Shown here: one piece after another, positions 1 through 13,322 of the stretch | Layout: every line of letters starts with the position of its first letter | How positions within the stretch are numbered: position 1 is the first letter of the stretch | From: Aplectana chamaeleonis | Lineage: Eukaryota; Nematoda; Chromadorea; Rhabditida; Cosmocercidae | DNA: 64,000 nucleotides | Direction: 5' to 3' | Assembly: GCA_029168955.1 (NCBI GenBank) | Contig: JAPDOI010001853.1 | Span: 5,001-69,000 of the forward strand | Program-made: the position numbers and the translations under genes | The notes under the pieces: generated by a model | What the model saw: only the letters and a program-made list of their open reading frames with translations | Database searches by the model: none | What the model was told of the DNA's origin: nothing

Positions 1-130
1 TATGTTAGGAAGTACACTTAATCTTATTCCCGGAAGTACAATTCTAATAGAAGTACACCAAAAAGAAAAATGCTGGGTATTAGAAGTACACTTTCTGTTT
101 GAAGTATACATACCTGTTAGGAAGTGAATC
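1..130 (+). repeat. Spaced GAAGTACA motifs
   Basis: Four exact GAAGTACA and one GAAGTATAC within 110 bp, all in one orientation at irregular spacing. A matching cluster is at 2580-2660. Confidence 0.65.
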
Positions 131-388
131 TGAATTCGAGATTGGAAAATTAGAAGAAATTTAGTTTCAGTCAGTACGCCAGTCCGACAGTTTGCGCACG
201 CCTCAGAGGCTATGTCGAATTCACCACCGAAAGAGGATACATGGGCCTTCCAGACGATTGGGACTGCTTTACCACCAAATCCCGTGAAGGTCTCGTGACA
301 ACAATAAATGTATGCCGCACTAAGTTACAAACATGGAAAGCCAATCCACATGAGATCATGAAATAATGGAGGAGATGAAGAATGTTGA

Positions 389-1605
389 TTTCCGTACAAG
401 AAAGTTGGAGTAAGGATGGCCCGACAGCTAGAAGGAAATATTCAGGTGATTCAATACACCGGAGACCACAATTGCCAAGGGTTCTGGCACGAATGGATAC
501 AATACAAAGAGAAAAAACCGCAGCTCGCCAACTCCTCAGATGCGGAAATTCGTTCCCCATTCTGTGGAAAGATCGCCCAGAGTAACTCCTTCTCGGGTAC
601 GTCGACACCAAAACCGAACCTGCTTCGTTCTCTAGCAATGGAAAAGTATACGAACAGAAAGGATGCCAATTGAACAACATGTGCGTTATAATGCGAAATA
701 CTGTGGAAGGAACACTTCACCGTGAATGTTCGACATGCCGTGTTGCACCTCCGTCTCCTGGACCACCACCGCCAAAAGCGATGATTGACGAATGGCAACA
801 CAGGTTCGATCCAGGGCTAGTGCACCTTTCCGAACACGTGCGTGGATTCGACTATAAACCCATTCCGTACCCACAGGCAGCCTCATTCGACAAAGATAAG
901 GAATGGATCCCAGTGCACGTGAACAACTCTAAAGGCAACATTTCGTTCGGCGTCATCACATATGATGGAAAGCAGATTCTCGGCAAAGTCTATGTCAAAG
1001 GCACAATCCAAGCTCAGGGGCGAAATCTGAGTTTTCCACATAATTGTAAAGTTGACCCTTCCTGAATAACACCTGCCTAGAGCGAGGGCTCAACTCCTAT
1101 AAATAAGCGAGATATAGAACGAAGCCACCCTGGGGGGCCACATCAGGAAGCCACTTTAGCACGCCTCTTTTGCGATGTTCAGAACTCAACAAGGGCGAGA
1201 TCAGCTATGGTTTTCGATTAATAGCCTCGTTCTTTCTTTCATTCTCGGCCTCTCTCTTTACACAATTCGGCTCATATGCATCGGTTGCAATTCACGGAAG
1301 TTACAAGCCGCGGACAACTCGTCCACCATGCTAAATTTTTGAGGAGCCATAATTTCGTTCCCAGGATGTCTCGTACGATTTTAAAGACATGATTGGAATC
1401 AGCTTGGAACCGTTCTCAAGATAGGCAGAAAAATAGAAGAAAGGCTTCGAGATGGGCCTGTGAACGAGAAGGCCGCGGCCGGATTTGGCAGTACAAAATA
1501 TGCTCGTTGGACCAGCATGTGATAACAATACCATTTTGTTGTGCAGTAAGGCTACACCAGGATACGAGTTCGATAAGAACGCGAATTGTTAATGTTACCT
1601 TATGA
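389..1605 (+). pseudogene. Broken gene fragment for a Cys-rich protein, interrupted by a MITE
   Basis: Family not recognised. Three coding-looking pieces lie in a row. Frame 2 at 389-583 has CQGFWHEWIQY and later SPFCGKI. Frame 1 at 586-1000 has a CQLNNMC segment, a proline run (PPSPGPPPPK), YKPIPYP and FGVITYDGKQILGKV. A third piece at about 1491-1556 has ACDNNTILLCS and ends in a TAA after NANC. The frame switches near 583 with no acceptable intron: a 39-nt candidate fails on phase. From about 1000 to 1440 the sequence is a MITE, which supplies the last ~20 codons and the stop (1063-1065) of the middle reading frame. I read this as a decayed secreted-type gene split by the MITE. It could also be a domesticated piece with unusual splicing. 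Confidence 0.4.
1000..1440 (-). mobile_element. TTAAAGGCACAG-family MITE, 3'-truncated copy
   Basis: Begins AAAGGCACAATCC at 1000 and matches, in reverse, the copy at 3083-3570 through its body (ATAAGCGAGATATAG; GACAACTCGTCCA; AAGATAGGCAGAAAAA). The far terminal repeat is not recognisable beyond 1440. It splits the gene fragment at 389-1605. Confidence 0.7.
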
Positions 1606-3082
1606 AAAGCAAAGAATCATTGTGCAAACATGAAATGTTTGATTCGTAAATAAGTACACCCTCTATCTGGAGTAAACTCATGTTCCAAGGACACCTCTTT
1701 TTGAGGAGGACCTCAGGTGCCGAGCTCATGTTCTGTGCAACCCAAAAGTGTCATTTGAGAGAGGCCAGATTGCAAGAGATGTTTTTGTGACTGCTTGCTA
1801 GATTTGAATAGAATAGTCATCAGACACACCTTTTTCGGCTGGTGTTTGCAAGTATAACACAACTTTCTATGCCACTTTACCTAAATGATCAAGAAAAAGC
1901 TCAGGCCAAAAATTTATACTGTGGTTTTCTGCGGCTTAGGTACAGAATTCATTCAGGTAGCTTAAAAGAATATTGATTTCTTTAGGTGATAATCATTCAA
2001 AGTTGAGTTCCTTCTGGTACAAGATTTTGAGTGTTGCGGCCATCCGAAGCCAGGATTTGCCAGGGCTTTGAAGATGGAATACTTCATGTAGAAAAATCGT
2101 GCACCCGTCGAGGATATCCGGCACGACAAATGATGGGCGTCTACTTAGAGTTTGTTGTGGATGTAAGGAACTCCCCTCTGGAGAAGCTGCTGTCAAGCTG
2201 TTCAAGAACCGCGCTTTTTCAAACGCCGTGGGCGCCTCATAGGACTATTAGTTTTATCGCTTCAAGCCTCGCGAGTCTATTCCCACAGGCATTTCTCTTA
2301 TTCTTAAAGCATGCGTCGTCGTAAGCGATGCCGTGTTAATAAAGTTTTCGGAAGAAATCGACCTGAAAAAGGACGCGAATAATTGTTTTGAACATGATGA
2401 TGGTATCAGAGGTTGTGGAAGCCACTTTTCGATTGAGCTTGAATGGCAAAATTTTGTTTTTGGGTCTGAGATTTGAATACGTACAAACTCCTTTGTTTTA
2501 TACTGAAAATCTTCGGCCATAAATGCAAACAGTACGTCGTTACACATTCAACCAATTGCGGCGCTTAATTGAAGTCCACGCTCTTTAAGAAGTACACCTC
2601 TGATGGAAGTACATCCGAAATAGAGGCCAGAAAATCAGAAGTACATGTACTTCCAAGAGAGAAAATACAGTAAGTTGATGTTGGCCTAATTCAGATCTCG
2701 GGGTCATCCTATAAGAAAAGCTCTACTGGTCGTTCTAGCCGTGCGCCGCCAAGTGTCTTTTAGTTAAGTTGTGACCGTCCTTTCACAGCTCTGACCTTTG
2801 CACTAACAATAAGACTCAGACAGTCGTGGGTTACGTAGTACGCCGGCACAGTAGGGTTGAACCTGAGTACAAAGTGATTAGCAGCATCACTGCTGCGGAT
2901 ACTGCTAACAGGAGCTTAAATCCGACAACAAGCAGCAGGAGCTGCTGCTATTATGCCAGTTAGTAGCAGCTCCTGATTCTTGTTGTCAGATTAGGTAACA
3001 TTAGAAGCTCAAGCTTTGCCCGCTATCTCCACTTGATTCAAACAATGGATTGAACAAGAACACCTAATCAAATTGTTTGCGC
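1606..3082. other. No gene seen; one imperfect hairpin
   Basis: Apart from the GAAGTACA cluster, only a hairpin of about 60 nt at 2928-2990 (CAACAAGCAGCAGGAGCTGC mirrored by GCAGCTCCTGATTCTTGTTG) stands out. No coherent exon was recognised. Confidence 0.4.
2580..2665 (+). repeat. Second cluster of GAAGTACA motifs
   Basis: Three direct copies (about 2589, 2606, 2637), the last overlapping an inverted TGTACTTC. Together with 1-130 it brackets the broken gene fragment. Confidence 0.65.
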
Positions 3083-3570
3083 CTTTAAAAGCACAGTCTA
3101 ACCTCAGAATCATTTCTCTGTTTTTCTGCCTATCTTGAGAACGGTCTCACGCTGATTCCAATGATGTCTCTGGAATCGTACAAGACCACCTAGGAACGAA
3201 GGTATGGCCCCTCTAAAACTGTGTTACGGAAGCATGGTGGACGAGTTGTCCGAGGCTCGTAAGTTCCGTCATTTGCACCCGATGTACGCGAACGGGCCTG
3301 AACAAAGAGATAGGCAGGGAATGAAGGGAAGAACGGGGCGACTGGTCGGAAACTGTCGTTCATCTCGCCGCTGTTTAGCTCGAAAGATCGTAAAAGGGGG
3401 GTGCCAAAATGGCTTCCGGGTGTGAGCGCCCCAGAGTGGCTTCAACCTATATCTCGCTTATTCGGAGGAATTGAGAGCTCGCATTACGCAGTGGCTATAT
3501 AGGGTGGGTCTTCTTCACAATTATGTGGAAATCTCAGATTTCGTCCCTGAACTTGGACTGTGTCTTCAAG
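3083..3570 (+). mobile_element. TTAAAGGCACAG-family MITE, about 490 bp
   Basis: Left end TTTAAAAGCACAGTCTA, right end GGACTGTGTCTTCAAG: imperfect terminal inverted repeats. The internal landmarks shared with other copies are GGACGAGTTGTCCGAGGC and the TATCTCGCTTATT block. It has no coding capacity, so it depends on another element's transposase. Confidence 0.75.
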
Positions 3571-6500
3571 GGCTCAGATGCTTATTCGAAAAAAGTTTTG
3601 AATTTATCTAGAATTATCTGGAATTTTCGTGATTTTTTCTGCGATCTAGCGCATTCCGACTCTTTTCCGAGCTACTACGATGTCGAGAATTTCTGAGATC
3701 GTTACAAGTCTATTTTCTCGCAAATCTCTCAATGCTCTTTACATTTTTCAAAAGATTTGCTAACCAACATTTTTGAAAACCATTTCTCTCCTTACCGTAC
3801 CTGTTGAATAGTCACAGATACTTTTTTTCCTCTTTTCAAATAACATTCTAACAATTTTCCTTAATTCCCCTTTATTTCTTTCGAATTTCCTGGTGTACCA
3901 CTTTGATTCGTATATTCATTCCTATGGAACCTTCGGTGGAGGTTTACCGAGTAGCTGGTTGTGAGTGAGAGTGCGCTGGGCCTTCGAGTGGTGAGCGCAA
4001 TAAGGCGCTGGCCGGAAGGGGTGAAGCTGGTTCAATCTCGTCCGTATCTGAGCTTTTTGCGATCACCTCAGCGCCTTGCGTCAAAAACCTATGGGAGCAA
4101 GTACACTTTGAGGATGGGTTCTTTCGCTGACGTTGGCTTTTCACATTGAGTAGAGCAGCAAGGTTATCAAGAAGCCAAAATCTTATGCACGTCGTAGAGG
4201 TGATGTGCTAGCTGATGCTTCGAAAGTTCTCTCTGGAGTTCCTCTTCGAGTTATGCTACTGTCATAATTTAGCCTTTCTGCATGAGCTTGTATCGAAATA
4301 GCGGTTCAACGAGTTCGTACAAGCCAGCCTAGATGACTGACATTTTGTGGGCTAATGCAAGCTATGGGGGAACATCTGCGGATCACGTGCTTAGCTGACC
4401 TTTTTCCGCCACCCGCATCGACCTCCCATGGCGTCAATATTTACCCCGCACCGACTAACCCCTGCAGTTTCGAGTCACCTGATCACTTCGCTCTTATTGA
4501 ATATTTTCGAAGAATAAGTACCTTTGGACTGTTGTTTTCGATTCTCCCAATCAGCTGATATATCAAGATGATTCCACGACGCGACCTGAGTCTGCAGGCC
4601 TCACTGGCCGGTATCTTTGAGATTAATCTCGCGATCGATTTGCTTCCTCTTCAGTCCTTTTGCTCATTTGGCTGATGTGCGTCGCAGCTATTCTTGCGTA
4701 TTGAATTTTTGGAGCGAAATCGTCACAATTCCGAGCAGTTGACGGCGCACAGATGGCTCCTCAAGCCATTTGCATTTTCAATACGAATACACGTCAGGTT
4801 GCCCATTCTGGACCACACATGAGTACCGCTGTGTTTGTTTTTCGGTTCACTTCTATTGGCTCGTTGTTTTAATGTTAGTTCTTCCATTCGAAGTATCTTT
4901 GATGGAAGTATTTACTTGATTCAACACACTGACTATTGAAATTTGTAGTAATTAATATACCGTTACCTCTTCAAAATGGACTTAAATTTAATGTGTACTC
5001 GTTTTGAACTCTTCTCAAGCCAAATCAGAAACTTCGTGAGAGGTGTTTTGGAGCGAACAGTATATAGACATATGTAGCAGGCACAGGTGCATACACTCTA
5101 TTTCAGACCGAGAGTCACTTTGCTCTGTCGCATGCGTGTGCGGAGCGATGGGAGAAACAGCGAGGGACTGTGGAGGAGAAGGAGAACAGGCATACGCGCG
5201 CACATGCATGCAACGTACCCGAGTAAATCTGGTTTCGAAACAGAGTAACATATATGAACACCCACCACCGGAAAGCTCAGTTTTCCGTTCACTCCGCCGG
5301 AAACAAACGAAAACGCATGAATTTTCGGCATTCCCCGTGACATCGCATTTGCGCAAGGCTCTTTTTTGAAGTTGATTTCTAAAGGACTGTTCCTTTAATG
5401 GTGATTTTTTGGAGAAGCTTTCTGGGGTTTCAGTGAACTAAGTTCGGTTCCTCAGAACAATCTCATTGAATCTACAAAATCTTGTTAGTTCTCTTCAATC
5501 GAACGAAAATCGAAAATGGAACCTGTAGACCAAGGGTCAATTTTTGTCGATTTTCGCAAAAAGAGAATTTAAAAAGAAAAAAAATCTGCAATACCACTGA
5601 TTGGATCTGGCCAGAAGCCGAGCGGGACGCATTTTCAAGTCTTTAGCATCCTCTTCCAAAACCTCCTTTCAAATGATTTTATTCAGATCTGAGAAATTAT
5701 TCATATCCAAGATCCTAGTAAGAAGGACCATTCAACAGTGTTGTGATTGCAAGGGTTTCAGGTTTGAACAAATAAGTTCGGGGTGAACTTCTTTTGTGTA
5801 TCACACAGTTCATAAAAATGCTGTCTGCAGCCGCAAAGCGCTATGTGAAGTGTATTTCCATCTGGGAATCACAACAAGCACTCTTCACAAAGATCCTAAA
5901 TAAATTCTCAGATCCGAAAAAAATCGATTTGACAGGAAATTCTTGAGAAGGAACGCTAGAGACTCGAACATGAGTCCCACGCGCTGTCTAAGCAACTTCT
6001 ACGAGCGGTGGTACACCTATGTATGCTCTATTTTGCATCTTCTATTTGCTACATTCATCGTTTGCGTAGGCACGCGTATGCTGCGTCTCCCTCTTTCCCA
6101 CTCTTTCTCGTCTTCTCTACCCTCGCTCCGCACATGCACGAGAAGGAACAAACTAAATTTGCCGCCGAAGCAGCGGATACCTATCATAATTCGCTTCGTT
6201 TTTAATCACTGCTAGAGCATAAATGATACTAGTCCACTCATCTGTTCTGATTGGCAAACAGATTTTTGTGGCTGGTCACGCTTTGTACCTGACCTTTACA
6301 GTTTTGGTAACTTGATTTTTTTGTAAAACTGCATTTTTTGTAAGCTTGTAAAACTTGATTTTTTTTGGAGCTGCACGACAACTAAGAGGCATTTCATAAA
6401 GAAGGTATAGTCATGGAGTTCGGCCACAGTAAGGGGGCTTTTTGCCTCTCCTTTCCAGCGTGCTCAGCTCTCAGGTGTGCGATGGCTTCGCCGTCGCAGT

Positions 6501-7328
6501 TTCATCAGCTGTTCCTCCCGTCCGGGCTAGTTATGCTGACGAGGTCTCTCCGAATGCTGACGCAATTCTCCGAATCATGATGTAATCGCTGCCGCTGTTT
6601 GCTACTGCGACCAGTTGTTGTCTCAAGCTCCGAATTCTCATCGCTGCTCCTATAAGGACTACATTCCACTGGTGGTACATAAATGTCTTCCTGTGGCTAC
6701 GGCCTTAACGGGGAATTCTCTCTCACATTCTCTCAAAACGGAACTTTTTTTTCTTTTTTCAATAACGTTTCGCCTAGTATTTCGTTTTCCCTTCAAATAT
6801 CTGATTAGGTGTATGAAGTCAATTTTTTATGTATTTTTCATGAATACATATTTTCTGTGTTCCGCGAACTTTTTGTAGCCTAAAATGAGGGAAGTTGAAT
6901 GAGATCTATATTGTCTGTTTTACGTACTTTTCACGTATCTATACAATTATTTTGAATTATAATTACCGTGAGTTCAACTGCTAGTCCTGAATGGAAGATT
7001 CCATTGGTGGGATCTCATACGATGATTAATTTATTCTTTTGCATCGCTGGCGATATGTGTTTATCTGTAGGAAGCCCGTGGGAGGAACGTGAATAGCATG
7101 TGGGCTGCAACACATGCTCCCGTAATCCAATAACAGCAACATATCCACGCTCTTGCTCATGTGACTATGCGATTGGATAGAAAAATCGACAATGCTCCCC
7201 AACAACTCGTATTTATTCACCCGCGATCTTGCGATTAAAGATATTTCTGCGGTGTTGCGTAAGACTAGCTGGCGTGATTATGAATCAAAATTCATTGTAA
7301 GACTTCTGTACTCCTTTGAATACACGTA
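3571..7328. other. No gene recognised; scattered CA/GC-rich repeat
   Basis: Short frames only. A repeat rich in GTGTGCGGAGCG and CTCTCC appears at 5085-5260 (reverse) and 6060-6190 and again at 10440-10560 and 39060-39170, each time next to a TAAATTT-CGAAA stretch, so it is an interspersed family. The rest is AT-rich and unexplained. Confidence 0.4.
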
Positions 7329-7524
7329 CAGTCCTTATCCGTATAAAATTTCGCTCTGCAATTGCGGACAAGCACTATTGCACCGCGCACCATGATGATA
7401 ATCGTACTGAGACATGAGGTACTCGCGCCGGAACCCGGTGGTACCCACACGATTATCATCTTGCTGCGTGCCGCAGCAGCGGATGTCCGCAATTGCGTAG
7501 CGGAATTTCGCCCCGATAAGGATA
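7329..7524. mobile_element. GTCCGCAATTGCGGAC-type foldback
   Basis: CAGTCCTTATCC... and ...GATAAGGATAG are the outer inverted ends. CAATTGCGGACA is mirrored by TGTCCGCAATTG, and GATGATAATCGT by ACGATTATCATC. The family recurs at 13129-13322 and, decayed, at 38810-39345. Confidence 0.75.
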
Positions 7525-7977
7525 GCACATGCACTCTGAACATGCTTGCCCTCCATTTCGGACCGAAATTTTGTTTGTGCAAGTTGCAAACAAGCTCGCT
7601 GCATGTGGCACATTATTTCGTACCAGTTTTCTAGCTGCACCTGCTGATCAGGTCAGTTTTCTTCAGTTTTTCTCATGTTTTAGGTTTGCTCTCAACTAGG
7701 CTTAATTTCTTGTGCTGTGTTCGCCATGCAATTATAGTTTTTGAGTGTTTCCCGCTCAAGATTGGCGTAAGTGTGCGAAAAATGGAAGCAATCTTTAAGA
7801 CATACATACATAGTTGCTTCTTACATTGCATTCTTTTTTGAATTTAGCTTACTCTATGATTTCTGGCAATAACTGTGTTGACCCGTAATTTTCTTAGTGC
7901 CCTTAAAACCAATCATCGGCCTTGTTTGATTTTTTTTCGGTTTAGGTCGCCCCGATTTTCTCACCTGAGCAGAAAAA

Positions 7978-8524
7978 ATGTCAAGTAAGTCCTAAGCATA
8001 GCGAAAAGGAGCTAAACAAGATGAAGACCAATAAATTGAAACTTGAGAAAGGATGAAGAAAATTGGACAAAACTTACCTGAAAGCTACTCTGGGCGAGGA
8101 GAGAGAACAAGTTAGATTTCCTTTTCGAAGATCATGTAAGAAATCAAAAAAGATATTTTATCCAGCATTCTCCCTGTATTTCCCTTCCTAATCTGGGTGA
8201 ATCACGTTACTGCTGACTGTATGTATCTAAAGAACTCGAAGCGTGCCATTTGTCCCAATAGAAGTTCTCTTTGAAGTCTTCCGGGAGAACAATGGGGTGT
8301 GTAACTTGAGTGGAACGCCCCGCTATCGTTCACATCAAGAACGCCTTCGTTGCATGCTTTGCTCCAGAATTAGTCTATTTACTATTTGTGATATTTGAAC
8401 CTTTACAAGTTTTCTCGCAGAAGTACGACCATCTAAGACTTCTCTCCTCACATTTTGGATTGCAATGTTGACCTTGAAGGGTTATTCAACCCATGCAAGG
8501 TTTGTCTGCGCTGATGGAGCACTG
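7978..8524 (+). CDS. Candidate small two-exon gene with a hydrophobic N-terminal segment
   Basis: An ATG at 7978 is followed after seven bases by a perfect GTAAGT donor, and a TTTAG acceptor lies just upstream at about 7944, as expected at a trans-splice site. The next good acceptor (TTTCTCGCAG, ends 8420) opens an exon at 8421-8524 closed by GTAAGA. Of its three frames only one is open, and it is the one that the first exon's phase requires. The product would start MSKVRPSKTSLLTFWIAM, a short basic start and then a hydrophobic stretch resembling a signal peptide or anchor. The frame also runs unspliced to 8803. Family not recognised and the later exons are not clear. This is a gene-model guess. 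Confidence 0.25.
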
Positions 8525-8845
8525 GTAAGAAGTAGGCATGGGCAAAGATATAGTTCGTTTTCGTTTATTTTCGGCGAATATCTTTTACCTTTCGCAGCCA
8601 TTCCTTTTCTAGACTCAGACGCTACTCGGAAACGCACTAACATTTCACTCTGTTCTTACAATGAGGTAATATTGTCACGTGGTGGAACGGATCAGATAAA
8701 GACAATTGAATGCAGAATTTATCTTGATGGGAGATCAAATCATCAATCTTGGTCTCTTCATTTCACCGTTCTGAGAGAATCCCCCGCGATGGTTCACGAA
8801 TAGAATCCCCTCGGTTCCTGGTAGGGGCCGAGAGGATACTAGCAT

Positions 8846-9187
8846 GGGGCTATCGCGGAACGATCGCGAGATTCTGCCAGTCTCAAATCCAGAGCGTACC
8901 GCGTTCGTTCATCGATGCTCCCTCCATGCTCCATCGCGGAACCGCGAGGAATCGCGCGCGGGGCTGTCACGGAACGATCGCGAGATTCTACCAGTTTCAA
9001 CATGAGAGCGTATCGCGTCTATACTTCGATGTGTTCGGGGTATTACATCGCGGAACAGCGCTTAACCGAGCCCGGAACTATCGAAGGGCGATCGCAAGAT
9101 TCTACCAGCCTCCACCCCTGATCATACCGCTTCCTATCATCCATGCCCTCTCGGTGTTCAATTCAAACGGGTTTTGCCTATCAGATC
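8846..9187 (+). repeat. 114-bp tandem repeat, three copies
   Basis: The CGATCGC landmark falls at 8861, 8975 and 9089, a period of exactly 114 nt. Each unit has the GGAACGATCGCGAGATTCT palindromic core. The period is a multiple of three, so one frame (8749-9372) stays open and repeats RGTIARFYQ; I do not read it as a gene. Confidence 0.8.
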
Positions 9188-9372
9188 AACACGAAGCTAT
9201 AAGTTATTACTCGTGCCGTATTTTGCGCTGCTTTACAAATCTGCGCAGCATGAGAACGGGGACCTGGGCGAAACGATCACGGTACCATCGCGGATCGCGG
9301 GAGCATCACGATACTAGCGCGAAAGATTCTCTCAGAGCAGTACTCACTCACCTTCATGGTGATGTGGCTTAG

Positions 9373-10740
9373 GTGTTCATAAGATGCTTAGGTTTTAGTG
9401 TTACATTCAACTACATTAGCCCAGAAAAAAGCTCGCAAGCTTTGACAATATTAGCTTTCTGAGAACATCTCGTCATGTTTCCTCAAATGGTCACATTTGT
9501 GTAATATATTATTTGAGGTTATTCAACCTTTACAGGTTTTCTTGAAACAAAAATACTTCCACTATATGGATTTTTACCTATCACAGAACTGTTCCACGCA
9601 TTATTCATCATTGTTGAGCTCTATATTTGCGATATTGAAATGGTTTTGTGTTTGAGCGCTTCTTGAGAAGAATTAAGCTGCTTTTAATCTCTGAAAATAT
9701 ATACATAAGCATTCCTCTTCCTGGTAGGAGTTAATGATGCGATGCGACGATTCGGGTAAGAGATAGTACCAGAACTGGTCGGGGGGTCTATGAAACGCTT
9801 CGCCCTTGTTCTCCTTTGCCGACCTTCAGCCCCAAACCGCTATTCGTTCATGAATTTTCTTCGGCTTTTCTGAGTTTGTGGATGCATTTCAGAATGATTC
9901 CTAAGAGACTTTTGAATTCTCACTTCTTTTGTTTGGATGCGCCAATGTATCGATACTTTTCTGATAGTCGTAGTGTGAGAAAATTCTTCCACAAGGTTGT
10001 GTCAAAATGTATCGAGATTTACTTCCAATAAGTTTTAATACATTCTTCCACATGTTTGCATCCAAAATCTCTTAAAAAGGCTTCCTTGTGATCTCTTCTT
10101 ACCAATGCCGCCTTTGGAGTTATTAGCAGCAGAACAGTAATCACAGATAAGAACTCGCCGAAATCAAGGTTGAAGATCCTTCATGGTTGTTGGCCCACCA
10201 TCACGAGACTGGCTGTCTATAAAAGTTGTTTGGGCGATCCTGGTTTATGGGTTTGTTGCATTAAAATGAAACGTCAGGACCAGTGACTTGAACTCAATGT
10301 GAAACAATAAGTTCCGCTCTGTCGCGGTCTTCAAGAGAAGCAGGTGTACATAGAATGATTTGCGTTTTACAGAAATTGTTGTTGAAATTAGAGGTCTTTA
10401 AAATCTTGCAATCTCGCTAAACTCAATTCCGTAAATTTACTCGGTTCCTTTGCGTGCGTGTGCGAGCGCACATTCCTCCCTCGTCCCACCCTCTCGCTGT
10501 CTGTTCCCCTATCCGTGCGCGCACGTGAAGAAACTAAATAAATTTCGCTCCGAAATAGAGTTTTTCTAATCAAAGCTGTAAACCCAGAAGCCTATCATGA
10601 CGGCCAACCGGTTTTTCGGAGGATCAGAACCCCTGAGTAAGCCATGAATCGAAGTATTGCTGTTCCTGGTGCGGATTTTTACATGGTATGTAATTCATCT
10701 TGGGTCAGCTGCTGTATACACAGCCAAAGTTTTAACGCGA
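9373..10740. other. No gene recognised
   Basis: AT-rich with short frames. At 10440-10560 there is a copy of the GTGTGCGAGCGC repeat family. Nothing else is supported. Confidence 0.4.
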
Positions 10741-11133
10741 CGCGCGCGGTGGAAATCACTTCATCGGTAGGGCGCATTTACCATAAGCTCCCAGCAATCC
10801 ACGGCATTTTTCGATTCTGTAGTTCCACTCAAGATTTTTTTGAAGCTGTGGAAGCTTCCTCACAACAGCACTGGTTTAAACCACCCGGAATTTCTATCCT
10901 CTGCTACGGCGCGGTGTGACTCGTCGGATGGAGTGTGGTGCTCGTGTGGTGCTCAAGTTTGAAAGAAGTAAAGGCAGAGGTTGAAAGTTCCGTGTGGTTT
11001 GAACCAGTAATTTTGTGTGGAAGCTCCTAAATTTCCAAAAAAATCATGAGAGGAACTATCAAAATCGAAAAATGCCGTGGACTGCCGGGAAAATATAGTA
11101 AATGCGCCCTACCGATGAAGTGATTCCCGCGTT
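10741..11133. mobile_element. Foldback with arms of about 190 bp
   Basis: GGAAATCACTTCATCGGTAG at 10751 is mirrored by CTACCGATGAAGTGATTCCC at 11109. The similarity continues inward (CCACGGCATTTTTCGATT; GGTTTAAACCAC / GTGGTTTGAACC) almost to the centre near 10925. Confidence 0.8.
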
Positions 11134-13076
<1,943 letters not shown>

Positions 13077-13128
13077 AGCCTTGTCGACTTGTAACAAAAG
13101 CGTTTCAGCGCGTGCGTATCAGGCGTAT

Positions 13129-13322
13129 TGTCTTTCTCGATGCCAAATTCTGGTCCGCATTTGCGGACAACGGCTCTTGCATCACGCAACAGGATGGTAA
13201 TCGTGCTGGGACCACTTAGTCCCGGCACGTTTAACCTTTTTCCCGGCACAATTATCATCGTGTTGCGTGATGCAACAGCCGTAGTCCGCAATCGCGGACC
13301 TGAATTTGGCTCCGAGAACGAC
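13129..13322. mobile_element. GTCCGCAATTGCGGAC-type foldback next to the AT tract
   Basis: TGTCTTTCTCGATGCCAAATTC is mirrored by GAATTTGGCTCCGAGAACGACA, with TTGCATCACGCAACA and TGTTGCGTGATGCAA inside. It is about 56 bp beyond the long (AT)n tract. Confidence 0.75.

Noticed and set aside
597..637. 39-nt intron joining two frames of the broken gene fragment
   Set aside because: It does not restore the frame and is shorter than usual nematode introns.
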